Positions 1 through 8,613 are shown, counted from the first letter of the stretch. The stretch: DNA of 64,000 nt from Halapricum hydrolyticum (GCA_025517565.1 JAOPKD010000002.1:62001-126000), one strand, 5' to 3'. The notes: generated by a model not told the origin, from the letters alone. Translations and numbers: made by a program.

Positions 1-242
1 TGCTTCAGCATCGGACCCGAAATGTCTAGCCCGACGACATCCGCCCCGCGTTCGGCTAGCATCACCGTAAACCGGCCAGTCCCACAAGCGATTTCGAGTA
101 TCTCGCTGTCTTCGACCGGTCCGATCGCGTTCAACACGGCCTGTTTCTCCCGCCGGTCGATCAGGCGGCCACCGCGCGAGAAGCGCTTCTCCTCGTACTC
201 CTCGGCGATGTCGTCGGCCTGGTACCACTCCTGTCCTTTCAC
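1..242 (-). CDS. Class I SAM-dependent methyltransferase, N-terminal part
   Basis: The gene runs off the left edge; about 80 codons are visible. The product begins VKGQEWYQADDIAEEYEEKR and carries the glycine-rich SAM-binding loop ILEIACGTGRFT, followed about 20 residues later by the acidic VVGLDIS strand that normally binds the ribose. This is the UbiE/Methyltransf_11 type. The GTG at 240-242 was chosen because the KGQEWYQ opening fits related haloarchaeal proteins; the frame stays open for about 100 bases upstream without an ATG. Substrate cannot be told. It is divergent from the HTH gene at 438. Confidence 0.8.
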   Translation of the reverse strand, partial: MKGQEWYQADDIAEEYEEKRFSRGGRLIDRREKQAVLNAIGPVEDSEILEIACGTGRFTVMLAERGADVVGLDISGPMLK

Positions 243-437
243 GGTGTCCGAACTGTCCTCAGCGTAGGAATAAAACGATACTGAATCGGCTTCGTCGTGA
301 ATCCCCGCACGGATCGATCCTCGACACGCACCGTAATCTAAATCTACGTCCGTTACATTAATACACCTTATACAGACAGTATTCCTTCCACATACCTATA
401 GACAAGTTTTACCACCAGTGATGATCGAGTGGGTGGT

Positions 438-716
438 ATGAGTACGACTACCGAAGGGGTCCAGCCCGAACTGAGCTTCACCGACAGCGCCATTCGCGAC
501 CGACTGAGCGATCTTCCACCGAGTGCCAAGCTCGTCGCGAAAGTACTGGAGGGGAGCGCCCCGCTCTCGCAGGGCGAACTCGCCGAGGAATCGCTACTAC
601 CCGACCGGACGGTACGATACGCACTGAACCGGCTGGACGAGGCCGATCTCGTCGATTCGCGATACAGCTTCCGGGACGCGCGCAAGCAGGTGTACTTCCT
701 GGCCGATCGGCGGTAG
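438..716 (+). CDS. Small winged-helix (MarR-type) DNA-binding protein
   Basis: A 92-residue protein that is almost wholly one winged helix-turn-helix. Residues about 25-90 read as helix, helix, recognition helix (PDRTVRYALNRLDEADLV) and wing (SRYSFRDARKQVYFLA). No ligand-binding domain is present. The ATG at 438 is preferred over a GTG three codons upstream because it gives the acidic, serine/threonine-rich N-terminus usual for such proteins. It is divergent from the methyltransferase at the left edge; the 195-base gap holds AT-rich stretches suited to promoters. Target genes are unknown. Confidence 0.75.
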   Translation: MSTTTEGVQPELSFTDSAIRDRLSDLPPSAKLVAKVLEGSAPLSQGELAEESLLPDRTVRYALNRLDEADLVDSRYSFRDARKQVYFLADRR

Positions 717-779
717 TGCCCGCGAGGCCAGCGACGATCCAGCGCGGTGTTTTTGTACGTCGATCCGCTCGGTGACAGC

Positions 780-1484
780 ATGGAGGGTCTCGAAGCCGAG
801 CTGGCTCGCGCGCGGGAACTCGACGTGAACGCGATCGCCGACGCGATCGAGTCGATCGGCTTTGAGTGTACGCGCTGTGGAGGGTGTTGTACAGCTGACG
901 AGGCCGAAGGTGGGACGACGGAGGACGGCCCCCTCGAACCGCACACGGCGACAGTGTTCCCCGACGAGATCCGTCGACTCCAGTCGGACGGGGATTACGA
1001 CTTTCGCGACGTCGCCAGACCGATGCCGTACGGCCTGACCGAGGGTGCGGACGGCCTCGAAGGCGAGACCTTCGAGTGGGCCCTGCAGACCGACGACTGT
1101 GGCAACTGCACCTTCTATACGGAAGACGTCGATGGGGTCGGGACGTGTACCGTCCACGAGGAGCGGCCGCTGATCTGTCAGACCTACCCGTTCAGCGTCG
1201 CGCTCGGCGGCACGAGCCAGCCGATGGGCGGCGTCGTCGAACAGAAGGGAACGGTCCGCGCCCACGAGTGCGAAGGGCTCGGACGCGAAATTGCTCGCGA
1301 CGACGCCGAGGAACTCGCCGAAACCCTCAAAGAGCGGGCGATACGCGAACTCGAGGAGGCGATCGCGGTTCGAGAGCGGTACGTGCCACTCGACAGCGAC
1401 GACGTGGTCGTCTACGACTCGGAAGGCCCCAAGCGGATCGACGGGACGGCCTACGAGACCGGGGATCGAGCGTCCGGCTCGTGA
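780..1484 (+). CDS. YkgJ-family cysteine-cluster protein
   Basis: This 234-residue protein has the YkgJ (CxxCxxCC) signature: FECTRCGGCC near residue 35, then DDCGNCTFY, GTCTVHEERPLICQTYPF near residues 110-140, and a later HECEG. The eight or so cysteines are thought to hold a zinc or iron-sulfur centre; the biochemical role of the family is not established. The ATG at 780 is preferred over an upstream in-frame GTG because it gives the acidic start MEGLEAELAR. It is followed after 69 bases by the TRAM gene on the same strand. Confidence 0.85.
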   Translation: MEGLEAELARARELDVNAIADAIESIGFECTRCGGCCTADEAEGGTTEDGPLEPHTATVFPDEIRRLQSDGDYDFRDVARPMPYGLTEGADGLEGETFEWALQTDDCGNCTFYTEDVDGVGTCTVHEERPLICQTYPFSVALGGTSQPMGGVVEQKGTVRAHECEGLGREIARDDAEELAETLKERAIRELEEAIAVRERYVPLDSDDVVVYDSEGPKRIDGTAYETGDRASGS

Positions 1485-1553
1485 CGCTGATCGTTCGTAT
1501 CTGTCGGCAGTTTCTTAATAGAGGGGGCCGATCAGCCGAACGGTGGTTTACCC

Positions 1554-1949
1554 TTGGAGATCTCAGATAAACTCCTGTGTCTGTTCAGTGCGGACGTATC
1601 AGCCGAGGACGATCGATACGTGATCGAGGTACCGCGTCGTGAGATCGAGACCGGTTCGGTCGAACCTGACGGAACCTATCGGGTCGCGCTGATTGCCGCT
1701 GAGGACGACGAGGAAGCCGAATCCACGAGCAGCGGTGCCCCCTCCGAGCCCCAGCCGCCGGTCGAGAACGGCGAAATCCGGTACGTCGAGATCGAGGACA
1801 TCGGCAAGCAAGGCGACGGGATCGCCCGTGTCGAGCGCGGCTACGTCATCATCGTACCCGGTGCCGAGGTCGGCAACCGCGTCAAGGTCGAAATCTCGGA
1901 GGTAAAATCCAATTTTGCTGTGGGAGAAATAATAGAAGAGGACATCTGA
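1554..1949 (+). CDS. TRAM-domain protein
   Basis: This 131-residue protein has a short N-terminal strand region (MEISDKLLCLFSA), an acidic low-complexity linker (residues about 50-75) and a C-terminal TRAM domain (residues about 76-131, VEIEDIGKQGDGIARVERGY through VKSNFAVGEII). TRAM is a small beta-barrel that binds RNA; stand-alone archaeal TRAM proteins are regarded as RNA chaperone-like. The only start giving the typical MEISDKLL N-terminus is a TTG at 1554, with no clear Shine-Dalgarno, so translation is probably leaderless. It converges with the zinc-ribbon gene. Confidence 0.85.
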   Translation: MEISDKLLCLFSADVSAEDDRYVIEVPRREIETGSVEPDGTYRVALIAAEDDEEAESTSSGAPSEPQPPVENGEIRYVEIEDIGKQGDGIARVERGYVIIVPGAEVGNRVKVEISEVKSNFAVGEIIEEDI

Positions 1950-2017
1950 CTGCGCCGGTGGGGGTTGTTTCTCGACGCAATCCTGTGCGATGGCGACAGA
2001 AGCACGCCCGCGAGCGC

Positions 2018-2140
2018 CTAGTCGACGAACTCGACGTTCGTATCGCAGACCGGGCACTGCCTGACGTCTTCCGACTGTTCGAGATCCGCTCTGGTGCCTG
2101 TCCACCCACACTCGGGACACATCACTGGTTCGGTCATCAT
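2018..2140 (-). CDS. 40-residue zinc-ribbon protein
   Basis: This short reading frame encodes MMTEPVMCPECGWTG, then TRADLEQSEDVRQCPVCDTN and the end VEFVD. Two CPxC knuckles 23 residues apart form a complete four-cysteine zinc ribbon, so the gene is very likely real despite its size. Two consecutive ATG codons (2138-2140 and 2135-2137) are possible starts. Such micro-proteins are common in haloarchaea and mostly uncharacterised. It is divergent from the aminopeptidase gene, sharing a 97-base promoter region. Confidence 0.75.
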   Translation of the reverse strand: MMTEPVMCPECGWTGTRADLEQSEDVRQCPVCDTNVEFVD

Positions 2141-2187
2141 CCGACGTTCATCGCCTTCACACAAGAAACGCGGCGTTTTCAGGCCAC

Positions 2188-2201
2188 GCTACTGGGGTAG
2201 C
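2188..2201. promoter_or_regulatory. Inverted repeat just upstream of the aminopeptidase TATA box
   Basis: GCTAC-TGGG-GTAGC is a perfect 5-base inverted repeat ending three bases before the TATA-like TTTTATT at 2204-2210. A site here would overlap the BRE/TFB contact, so it could be an operator. The regulator is unknown. Confidence 0.35.
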
Positions 2202-2203
2202 CC

Positions 2204-2210
2204 TTTTATT
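2204..2210 (+). promoter_or_regulatory. TATA box of the M29 aminopeptidase gene
   Basis: TTTTATT lies 28-34 bases before the ATG at 2238, the spacing expected for a leaderless or nearly leaderless haloarchaeal transcript. Confidence 0.5.
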
Positions 2211-2237
2211 GCACTTGGTGTCGACGTGTCGGTGTCC

Positions 2238-3332
2238 ATGGATCCGCGAGTCGAAGACCACGCACGTATCCTCGTCGAGCAGGCGGTCGAGATCGAGGCT
2301 GGCGACGAAGTGCTGATCAGCGCACCGCCGGAAGCCGAGTCACTCAGCGTCGCGCTGCACGAACAGATCGCCGAGCGCGGCGCGCGACCGATCTCGTTCG
2401 GGCGGAGTGCGCGCGAACAGCGCGCGTTCATGCACGCGATCGACCCGGACGACTACGATGGCCCCTCCGATGCGCTGATGGCGCTCGCAGACGAGATCGA
2501 CGCGGTGATCAGCGTCCGTGCGGACACGAACACCAACGAGACGGGCGACGTGCCGCCCGAGAAGAACACCGCGTACGCGCAGCTGTACCAGCCGTTCCAG
2601 GAGAAAGTCATGGACCGTCGGTGGGTCCTCACCCAACACCCGGCGCCGGGCAACGCCCAGCAGGCCGAGATGAGCACACCCGCCTACGAGGATTTCGTGT
2701 ACGACGCCGTCAACAAAGACTGGGAGGCCCAGCGCGAGTTCCAGGAGCACCTCGTCGAAATCCTCGACGACGGACGCGAGGTCCGAGTCGTCTCCGGCGA
2801 GACGACTGACCTCTCGATGTCCATCGAGGGAATGGACGCGGTCAACGACTACGTGGGCGAAAACCTTCCCGGCGGAGAGGTGTTTACTGCGCCCGTGCCC
2901 GACTCCGTCGAGGGCGAGGTGCTGTTCGACAAACCGCTGCTCACCCAGGGGCGCGAGGTCGAGGGCGTCCGACTGGTCTTCGAGGGCGGCGAGGTCGTCG
3001 AGCACAGCGCCGAGAAAAACGAGGACGTGCTGACAGCCGTTCTGGAAACCGACGAGGGCGCACGCCGCCTGGGTGAGCTCGGCATCGGGATGAACCGCGA
3101 CATCGACCGATTCACGTACAACATGCTGTTCGACGAGAAAATGGGCGATACCGTACACCTCGCACTCGGCCGTGCCTACGAGGAGACCGTCGGCGAGGAC
3201 GGCGAGCGAAACGACTCGGCCATCCATCTCGACATGATCGTCGACATGAGCGAAGACTCACGGATCGAGGTCGACGGCGAAACGGTCCAGCGAGACGGGA
3301 CGTTCGTGTTCGAGGACGATTTCGAGAAGTGA
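2238..3332 (+). CDS. M29-family aminopeptidase (paralogue 1)
   Basis: This 364-residue cytoplasmic metallopeptidase is of the thermophilic M29 type (AmpS/AmpT), which removes N-terminal amino acids using two metal ions. The C-terminal half carries family metal-site segments: GEVVEHSAEKNED, GELGIGMN, FDEKMGDTVHLALGRAY and AIHLDMIVDM, where the His and Asp are expected ligands. The ATG at 2238 matches the start of the second copy at 47004-48098, which is also 364 residues; earlier in-frame starts lie before the TATA box. It sits alone, followed by the convergent glmS. The two copies agree best in the last 100 residues. Confidence 0.9.
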   Translation: MDPRVEDHARILVEQAVEIEAGDEVLISAPPEAESLSVALHEQIAERGARPISFGRSAREQRAFMHAIDPDDYDGPSDALMALADEIDAVISVRADTNTNETGDVPPEKNTAYAQLYQPFQEKVMDRRWVLTQHPAPGNAQQAEMSTPAYEDFVYDAVNKDWEAQREFQEHLVEILDDGREVRVVSGETTDLSMSIEGMDAVNDYVGENLPGGEVFTAPVPDSVEGEVLFDKPLLTQGREVEGVRLVFEGGEVVEHSAEKNEDVLTAVLETDEGARRLGELGIGMNRDIDRFTYNMLFDEKMGDTVHLALGRAYEETVGEDGERNDSAIHLDMIVDMSEDSRIEVDGETVQRDGTFVFEDDFEK

Positions 3333-3368
3333 CGCCGTGGACGAAATTCCGAAGACAGAGCGCCTGGA

Positions 3369-5207
3369 CTACTCCACCGTCACGCTCTTCGCCAGGTTGC
3401 GCGGCTTGTCGATCGACCGGTCGAGCAGTGCCGCGGTGTGATAGGAGACGAGCTGGAGCTGGACGTTCGCGAGTACCGCCGCGGTCCGCGGGTGGGTCTC
3501 GGGGACTCGAAGCACGTGATCGGCGTAGCGTTCGACGTCGCTTTGCCCGTCGGTGACGGCGATCACCGGTGCGTCGCGGGCTTCGACCTCTTTGACGTTG
3601 CCGATCGTCTTCTGGGCCAGTTCGTCGTCGCCGGTGACGATCGCGAACACGGGTGTCTGGTTAGTAACGAGTGCCAGCGGGCCGTGTTTCAGCTCGCCAG
3701 CGGCGAACCCTTCCGCGTGCTTGTACGTGATCTCCTTCATTTTCAGCGCGCCTTCCAGCGCGACCGGGTAGTTCAGCTCTCGCCCGATGAAGAAGTAGGC
3801 GTCCGACTCCAGATAGGTCTCGGCAACAGCTTGCGCACCGGATCCGTCGAGCACTTCCTGGACCTGCCCGGGGAGATCTCGGAGCGAGCTGATGATCTCA
3901 CGTGTGCTGTCGGTGCTGGTCAGCCCGAGCGCCAGCAGGTTCAGCGAGGCCAGCTGCGAGGCGAAAGTCTTGGTCGCCGCGACGCCGATCTCCGGGCCGG
4001 CGCGGATGTAGAAGACGTGATCGGACTCCCGGGCGACCGTCGAGCCGACGACGTTCGTCACGCCCAGCGTGCGTGCGCCGCGCCGCTGTGCCTCCCGAAG
4101 CGCCGAGAGCGTGTCGGCCGTCTCCCCGCTCTGGGTGACGCCGACGACGAGCGCGTCGCCGATCGGCGGCGGCGAGGTGGCGTACTCGCTGGCCCGGAAC
4201 GCCTGTGCCGGGATCCCGGCCTGCCGGAACAGCTCCGCACCGTACAGTGCCGCGTGGTATGAGGTCCCGCAGGCGACCAGCTGGACGCCGCGCGGGTTGA
4301 GATCCGCCAGGTCGCCGATGTCGACTCTCCCACCGAGTTCGTCGACTCGCTCCGAGAGGCTCTGCCGGAGCGATCGAGGCTGCTCGTGGATCTCCTTGAG
4401 CATGTAGTGATCGTAGCCGCTCTTGCCGGTCTCCTCGGGGTCCCAGTCGACGGTGTCGACCGTCTTCTCGACGGGCTCGCCCGCCAGCGTCGTGACGCGC
4501 CAGCCGTCGGACCCGAGCACTGTGAACTCGCCGTCGTCCAGGTAGACAACGCGGTCCGTGTGATCGCGGAACGCGGGGACGTCGCTGGCCAGGTAGTAGG
4601 CGCCGCCTCGCGGCTTGTCACCGTTCGGCCTATCTGGGCCGCGTGGCGCCCCATCGTCGATTCCGAGTACGAGCGGCGAATCGTTGCGCGCAGCGAATAT
4701 TTCCTCGATGCCGGCGATCACCACCGCGACGGCGTAGCTGCCCTCGAGCCGGCTGACGGCCGCACGGACGGCTGCCTCGGGGTCGGCCCCGCCGCGGAGC
4801 TGTTCCTCGACGAGGTGTGGAACCACTTCCGTGTCCGTATCGGAACGGAACGTGTGGCCCGCCGAAACCAGTTCGTCGCGAAGCTCCTGGTAGTTCTCGA
4901 TGATCCCGTTGTGGACGACGGCGACGTCACCGGAGCAGTCCTGATGCGGGTGGGCGTTCTCGTCGGTCGGCGGCCCGTGCGTACTCCAGCGCGTGTGGCC
5001 GACGCCGACGCTGCCGTCGATCGATCGGTCTTCCAGGGCGGCCCGCAGCTCGTCGATCTCCCCGGCCTTCTTGCAGACGTCGATCGACTCGTCGGCCAGC
5101 GCGACCCCCGCCGAATCGTAGCCGCGGTATTCGAGCTTCGAGAGGCCGTGAACGAGCACGTCCAGCGTGTCCGCGCCGCGGCCGACGGCACCGATGATCC
5201 CGCACAT
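3369..5207 (-). CDS. glmS: Glutamine--fructose-6-phosphate aminotransferase (isomerising)
   Basis: This 612-residue enzyme makes glucosamine-6-phosphate from fructose-6-phosphate and glutamine, the entry to UDP-GlcNAc. The start MCGIIGAVG exposes the catalytic Cys2 after Met removal. The glutaminase domain covers residues 1-230 (LEYRGYDSAGVA, GHTRWSTHG). Two SIS sugar-isomerase domains follow (VACGTSYHAA, VTQSGETADTL; then LKMKEITY, ELKHGPLALV), ending in the family tail PRNLAKSVTVE. The ATG overlaps the glmU stop by one base (TGATG), implying translational coupling. An earlier in-frame start would place glmU sequence in the wrong frame. Confidence 0.95.
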   Translation of the reverse strand: MCGIIGAVGRGADTLDVLVHGLSKLEYRGYDSAGVALADESIDVCKKAGEIDELRAALEDRSIDGSVGVGHTRWSTHGPPTDENAHPHQDCSGDVAVVHNGIIENYQELRDELVSAGHTFRSDTDTEVVPHLVEEQLRGGADPEAAVRAAVSRLEGSYAVAVVIAGIEEIFAARNDSPLVLGIDDGAPRGPDRPNGDKPRGGAYYLASDVPAFRDHTDRVVYLDDGEFTVLGSDGWRVTTLAGEPVEKTVDTVDWDPEETGKSGYDHYMLKEIHEQPRSLRQSLSERVDELGGRVDIGDLADLNPRGVQLVACGTSYHAALYGAELFRQAGIPAQAFRASEYATSPPPIGDALVVGVTQSGETADTLSALREAQRRGARTLGVTNVVGSTVARESDHVFYIRAGPEIGVAATKTFASQLASLNLLALGLTSTDSTREIISSLRDLPGQVQEVLDGSGAQAVAETYLESDAYFFIGRELNYPVALEGALKMKEITYKHAEGFAAGELKHGPLALVTNQTPVFAIVTGDDELAQKTIGNVKEVEARDAPVIAVTDGQSDVERYADHVLRVPETHPRTAAVLANVQLQLVSYHTAALLDRSIDKPRNLAKSVTVE

Positions 5208-6397
5208 CAGCGACGCACCTCCGCGCTCTCGCGAACCTGCCCGTCGACCGTCACACCGGTATCGAGGTGGGCGTTCGGACCGACGAGCGACCCGGGTGCG
5301 AACCCGACGTTCCCCTCGGCGCGAACGCGATCCGCGATCACGGCCCCGAGTTCCTCGTCCTCGAAGACCTCGTTTCCGACCCGGACGTCGGCCGGGCCGC
5401 CGGAGACGACGCTGCACGGACCGAGTCGAACGTTCTGGCCGGTGACCGTCTCCAGCAGCGTCGAGCCGACCTCGACGCGCGTGTCCACGTCGAGCACGCT
5501 GTTTACGACGGTCGCGTTGGCGCCGACCGTGACGTTGCGTCCGAGCGCGCTGTGGGGGCCGACGACGGCACCGGGACCGACTTCACAGTCCGGGCCGACC
5601 ACGACCGGCGGCTGTAGCGTCGCGTCGTCGTGGATGATCGCCGTCTCGTCGACCCAGACGCGCTCGTCGCGCTCGGGCTCGTCGGCCAGTCCGTGATCGA
5701 GAATCTTCGCCGCGACGACGAGCAGGTCCCATGGGTAGGAGGCGTCGACCCACAGGCCGTCGGTCTCGACCCCGCGGATCCGCCCGCGTTCGAGTTCGCG
5801 CGCCAGCGTGTCGGTCAGCGCGAGTTCGCCGTCCTCGCGTGGCGTGGCGTCGATCGCTTCGAAGATGTCGTCGTCGAACGCGTAGATCCCGGCGTTGATC
5901 AGCCGGTACTCGTCGACCTGGGGCTTCTCGATGATCTCCTGGACGAAGCCATCCCGGAGAGTGACCGCACCGTACTGGCGGGCGTCCGGTCCTTCGAGTA
6001 CTGCCAGCGTCGGCTCTCCGCCACCCCGATCGAAGGCGGCACAGACGTCCTGTACGAGCGCGCTGTCGATGAGACAGTCCCCGTTGACCACAAGCATCGG
6101 CCCTTCGACGTGCTCGCGGGCCTGCAACAGTGCGTGTCCCGTCCCCAGTTGCTTGTTCTGGCGAGCGTAGGTGATCGGCACGTCCCGGTACGTCGGCCCG
6201 AAGTGGTTCTGCACGCGGTCGTGTTTGTAGCCGACGACGATCACAACGTGGTCCGTGCCGGCTTCGACGAGCGCGTCGAGGACGTGTTCGAGGATCGGAC
6301 GGTTCGCCGCGGGAAGCATCGGCTTGGGGCGATTGCGCGTGAGCGGCCGCAATCGCGTCCCCTCGCCGGCGGCCAGGACGACGGCGGTATCGACCAT
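5207..6397 (-). CDS. glmU: Sugar-1-phosphate nucleotidyltransferase / acetyltransferase (GlmU-type)
   Basis: This 396-residue bifunctional protein has an N-terminal nucleotidyltransferase (residues 1-240, LAAGEGTRLRPLTRNRPKPM and VVNGDCLID) and a C-terminal left-handed beta-helix of hexapeptide repeats (245-390, VVVGPDCEVGPGAVVGPHS). Directly upstream of glmS in one operon, it most likely turns glucosamine-1-phosphate into UDP-GlcNAc, as archaeal GlmU homologues do. Glucose-1-phosphate thymidylyl/uridylyltransferase would be the alternative, but the helix length and glmS coupling favour GlmU. No phosphoglucosamine mutase gene is adjacent. Confidence 0.88.
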   Translation of the reverse strand: MVDTAVVLAAGEGTRLRPLTRNRPKPMLPAANRPILEHVLDALVEAGTDHVVIVVGYKHDRVQNHFGPTYRDVPITYARQNKQLGTGHALLQAREHVEGPMLVVNGDCLIDSALVQDVCAAFDRGGGEPTLAVLEGPDARQYGAVTLRDGFVQEIIEKPQVDEYRLINAGIYAFDDDIFEAIDATPREDGELALTDTLARELERGRIRGVETDGLWVDASYPWDLLVVAAKILDHGLADEPERDERVWVDETAIIHDDATLQPPVVVGPDCEVGPGAVVGPHSALGRNVTVGANATVVNSVLDVDTRVEVGSTLLETVTGQNVRLGPCSVVSGGPADVRVGNEVFEDEELGAVIADRVRAEGNVGFAPGSLVGPNAHLDTGVTVDGQVRESAEVRR

Positions 6398-6501
6398 ACT
6401 GGTGCCACGGAGACGAGCACCCTTAAGATACCGGACTGCCTGTCATGTGGGATCGCGTACCGACGAGGGGTACAAGTTCGTCCGGGCCCGACCAGTGGCT
6501 G

Positions 6502-6720
6502 ATGGATCGATCACAGCTCGTGACGGGAGGACTGCTCCTGGTCGCGATCGTCCTCGTGCCCGGCCTCGCCAAGTACGCCCTGACGCAGATCGGCTACGCG
6601 AGCGTCGGGACGGTGATCTGGTACGGCGGGTACGGCGTGGGCGTCCTGCTCGTCTGGGCGCTGTGGCTCCGCCCGCTCGAGATCACCGGCCCGAACGACC
6701 CCGGCCATCCCGAGGAGTGA
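6502..6720 (+). CDS. Small two-helix membrane protein
   Basis: This 72-residue protein starts MDRSQLVTGG and has two hydrophobic segments (residues about 7-27 and 36-56), then a short acidic tail ending PGHPEE. No family is recognised. The ATG at 6502 is preferred to an earlier ATG at 6445 because the extra N-terminus is unlike coding sequence. The last 21 bases of its tail recur 71 bases downstream in non-coding DNA. Confidence 0.6.
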   Translation: MDRSQLVTGGLLLVAIVLVPGLAKYALTQIGYASVGTVIWYGGYGVGVLLVWALWLRPLEITGPNDPGHPEE

Positions 6721-6783
6721 TAATACACCGTGACGCCGTCCGTGCCGGCAGTCGCGTCCGATCGAACGACCCCGGCCATCCCG
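6692..6783 (+). repeat. 21-base direct repeat: gene 3' end copied downstream
   Basis: The sequence starting CGAACGACCCCGGCCATCCC occurs at 6692-6712, inside the end of the small membrane gene, and again at 6763-6783 in non-coding DNA; the next bases (GAGGAGTGA versus GAGAGTGA) are also alike. This looks like a short segmental duplication of a gene end. Confidence 0.8.
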
Positions 6784-6834
6784 GAGAGTGACCCTTTCGG
6801 CAGCGTAATAGGCGAAGTCCCCCTATTTCGAGCT

Positions 6835-7110
6835 ATGGGATCCGAGACAGTTCGGGTCTGGCTGGTCGAGCGCACCTACTCCGACGACGAGCAGAACCTG
6901 ATCATCCTCATTTACGCGACCGTGGACGGCAAGCGGTACTTCCGCAAGGAACGAGCGCTGACCAGCTTCACCGGCGACAGCCGCGAGACGACCGCCGCCC
7001 TCGAGGTCGAATCCGACAAGCTCGGGACCACCGATCCCGACGACCGGCCGCGCTACGCCGCCGAAGCCAGTCGGATGGCCGCGGAACACGATCCGGACGA
7101 TCCAGTCTGA
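6835..7110 (+). CDS. Hypothetical 91-residue protein
   Basis: MGSETVRVWLVERTYSDDEQ begins a small soluble alpha/beta protein: strand (VRVWLVERTY), strand (NLIILIYATVDGKRYFRKER), then an acidic helical tail. Codon use is typically haloarchaeal with strong G/C third positions. No family is recognised. The ATG at 6835 was chosen over 6730 because the upstream part contains the copied repeat and does not read as protein. It precedes the DyP-like gene by 77 bases on the same strand. Confidence 0.6.
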   Translation: MGSETVRVWLVERTYSDDEQNLIILIYATVDGKRYFRKERALTSFTGDSRETTAALEVESDKLGTTDPDDRPRYAAEASRMAAEHDPDDPV

Positions 7111-7187
7111 TCACGGGCGACGGCGGCACCGTGAACCAGGTTGCAGGGACCGGAACGGACTTTTCCGAGAAGTCCCGAGAGACGACA

Positions 7188-8468
7188 ATGGCAGAGCGCG
7201 GCATCTCGCGGCGATCGTTCGCGAAGGCAGCCGTGGCGATCGGCGGCGCAAGCGCACTGGTGGCGTGTCTGGACCGCGGCGAGTCGGATCCGATACCCTC
7301 GGGCCCGGCAGATCTCTCGACGCTTCCGAGCCGACAGCACGCCTGGAACGAGTCGTTGCCGACCGACGAGCACGGCAACGTCCGGACGCCCTATCACCAC
7401 CTGCTCCTGTACTACGACTACGACGACGGGGAAACCACGGCCGGGGCGACGACACCCACGAACGGCGAACGCGAAACCGTCGAGGACGCACTTCGAAGTC
7501 TGGAACGGGCCTACGAGCACTCCAGCGACGGGTTGCTGTTCACGGTCGGTTACTCCCGGCGGTACTTCGATCGCTACGACGACTCTCTGCCCGAGAGCGT
7601 CGACTTGCCGCGGCCCGAGGCGCTCGCCCCCTTCGAAGATCCCGAGCGCGACGAGGCAGACGCGGTCGTCCACCTGGCCAGCGATCGCCCGGCGGTGCTG
7701 CTGGAGGCCGAGGAGGCGCTTCGGGGGAACCGCGAGACAGTCAACAACCGCGAGATGCGGGCCGTGCTCGACGACGTGCTGACATTCAGAGAGCGCCGGA
7801 CGGGATTCAACGGCGACGGACTGCCGGCCGAGCGCGACGACGTCGAGGGCGTCCCGGAGGACGCGGTGCCCGAGGACGCGCCGCTGTACATGGGTTTCAC
7901 GTCCGGATTCCGCGGCAATCAGGCCACCGAAGATCGGGTAACCATCCAGACCGGCCCCTTCGAGGGCGGGACAACCCAGCACGTCTCGAAGATCCGGCTC
8001 CACCTCGAGCAGTGGTACGAGCAGGACAGTCGCTCCCAGCGGGTGAGCAAGATGTTCTGCCCGGCCCACGCCGAGGAGGACCGCGTCGAAGGTGCGGGTC
8101 ACAACCTCGGGGCGGCAAGCGGTGCCAACGCCTGCCCGGCCCACGTCAAAGACGCCCGCGAGAGCGGCGTCGTCGGCCACGCCCAGAAGAACGCTACGGC
8201 CCGCGAGAAGGGTGCCCCGATCATGCTCCGTCGGGACTTCGATTCGACCGACGACGATCGGGCCGGATTGCACTTCCTGGCGCTGCAGCGTGAGATCGGC
8301 GACTTCGTCAAGACCCGCGAGGCGATGAACGGTACCGACGCCGCCGAGGCCAGCAGCGCGGTCGGAACGCGCCACAACAACGGCATCCTCCAGTACATGA
8401 CTGTCCTCCGTCGTGGGAACTATCTGCTGCCGCCCAGGGAAAAGCGCGCGCTGCCCCGGCCGAGTTGA
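7188..8468 (+). CDS. Tat-exported DyP-type peroxidase-like protein
   Basis: This 426-residue protein has a twin-arginine signal (SRRSFAKAAVAIGG) ending in LVACLD, a likely lipobox cysteine. The body resembles dye-decolorising peroxidases: TGPFEGGTTQHVSKIRLHLE and, near the C-terminus, VVGHAQKNATAREKGAPIML with RAGLHFLALQREIGDF, matching the proximal-histidine and C-terminal DyP segments. The usual distal GFRDG is seen as SGFRGNQ, so the catalytic Asp appears missing. With the P19-like gene 145 bases downstream it suggests extracellular haem or iron handling. ATG at 7188 begins the clean Tat signal. Confidence 0.65.
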   Translation: MAERGISRRSFAKAAVAIGGASALVACLDRGESDPIPSGPADLSTLPSRQHAWNESLPTDEHGNVRTPYHHLLLYYDYDDGETTAGATTPTNGERETVEDALRSLERAYEHSSDGLLFTVGYSRRYFDRYDDSLPESVDLPRPEALAPFEDPERDEADAVVHLASDRPAVLLEAEEALRGNRETVNNREMRAVLDDVLTFRERRTGFNGDGLPAERDDVEGVPEDAVPEDAPLYMGFTSGFRGNQATEDRVTIQTGPFEGGTTQHVSKIRLHLEQWYEQDSRSQRVSKMFCPAHAEEDRVEGAGHNLGAASGANACPAHVKDARESGVVGHAQKNATAREKGAPIMLRRDFDSTDDDRAGLHFLALQREIGDFVKTREAMNGTDAAEASSAVGTRHNNGILQYMTVLRRGNYLLPPREKRALPRPS

Positions 8469-8476
8469 CCGTCCCG

Positions 8477-8539
8477 CGCGAGACAGCGAGATTCTTCCAC
8501 GAGACAGCAGGGTCTTCCCGTGAGACAGTAAGGTTCCGC
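8477..8539. repeat. Three imperfect 21-base tandem repeats
   Basis: Units at 8477-8497, 8498-8518 and 8519-8539 share the core GAGACAG followed by a TTC/TCTTCC end. They fill much of the gap between the DyP-like gene and the P19-like gene. They could be repeated regulator sites (21 bases is two helical turns) or simple slippage products. Confidence 0.6.
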
Positions 8540-8613
8540 GTGGCACGACCGGACTGTCCACACAGATGACCGCGACCGTGTCCCTATTGTCGGTCCGGCC
8601 CGGATCGCGAACA

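Noticed and set aside
4386..5696. 436-codon plus-strand frame
   Set aside because: Antisense to glmS and glmU, both unmistakable.
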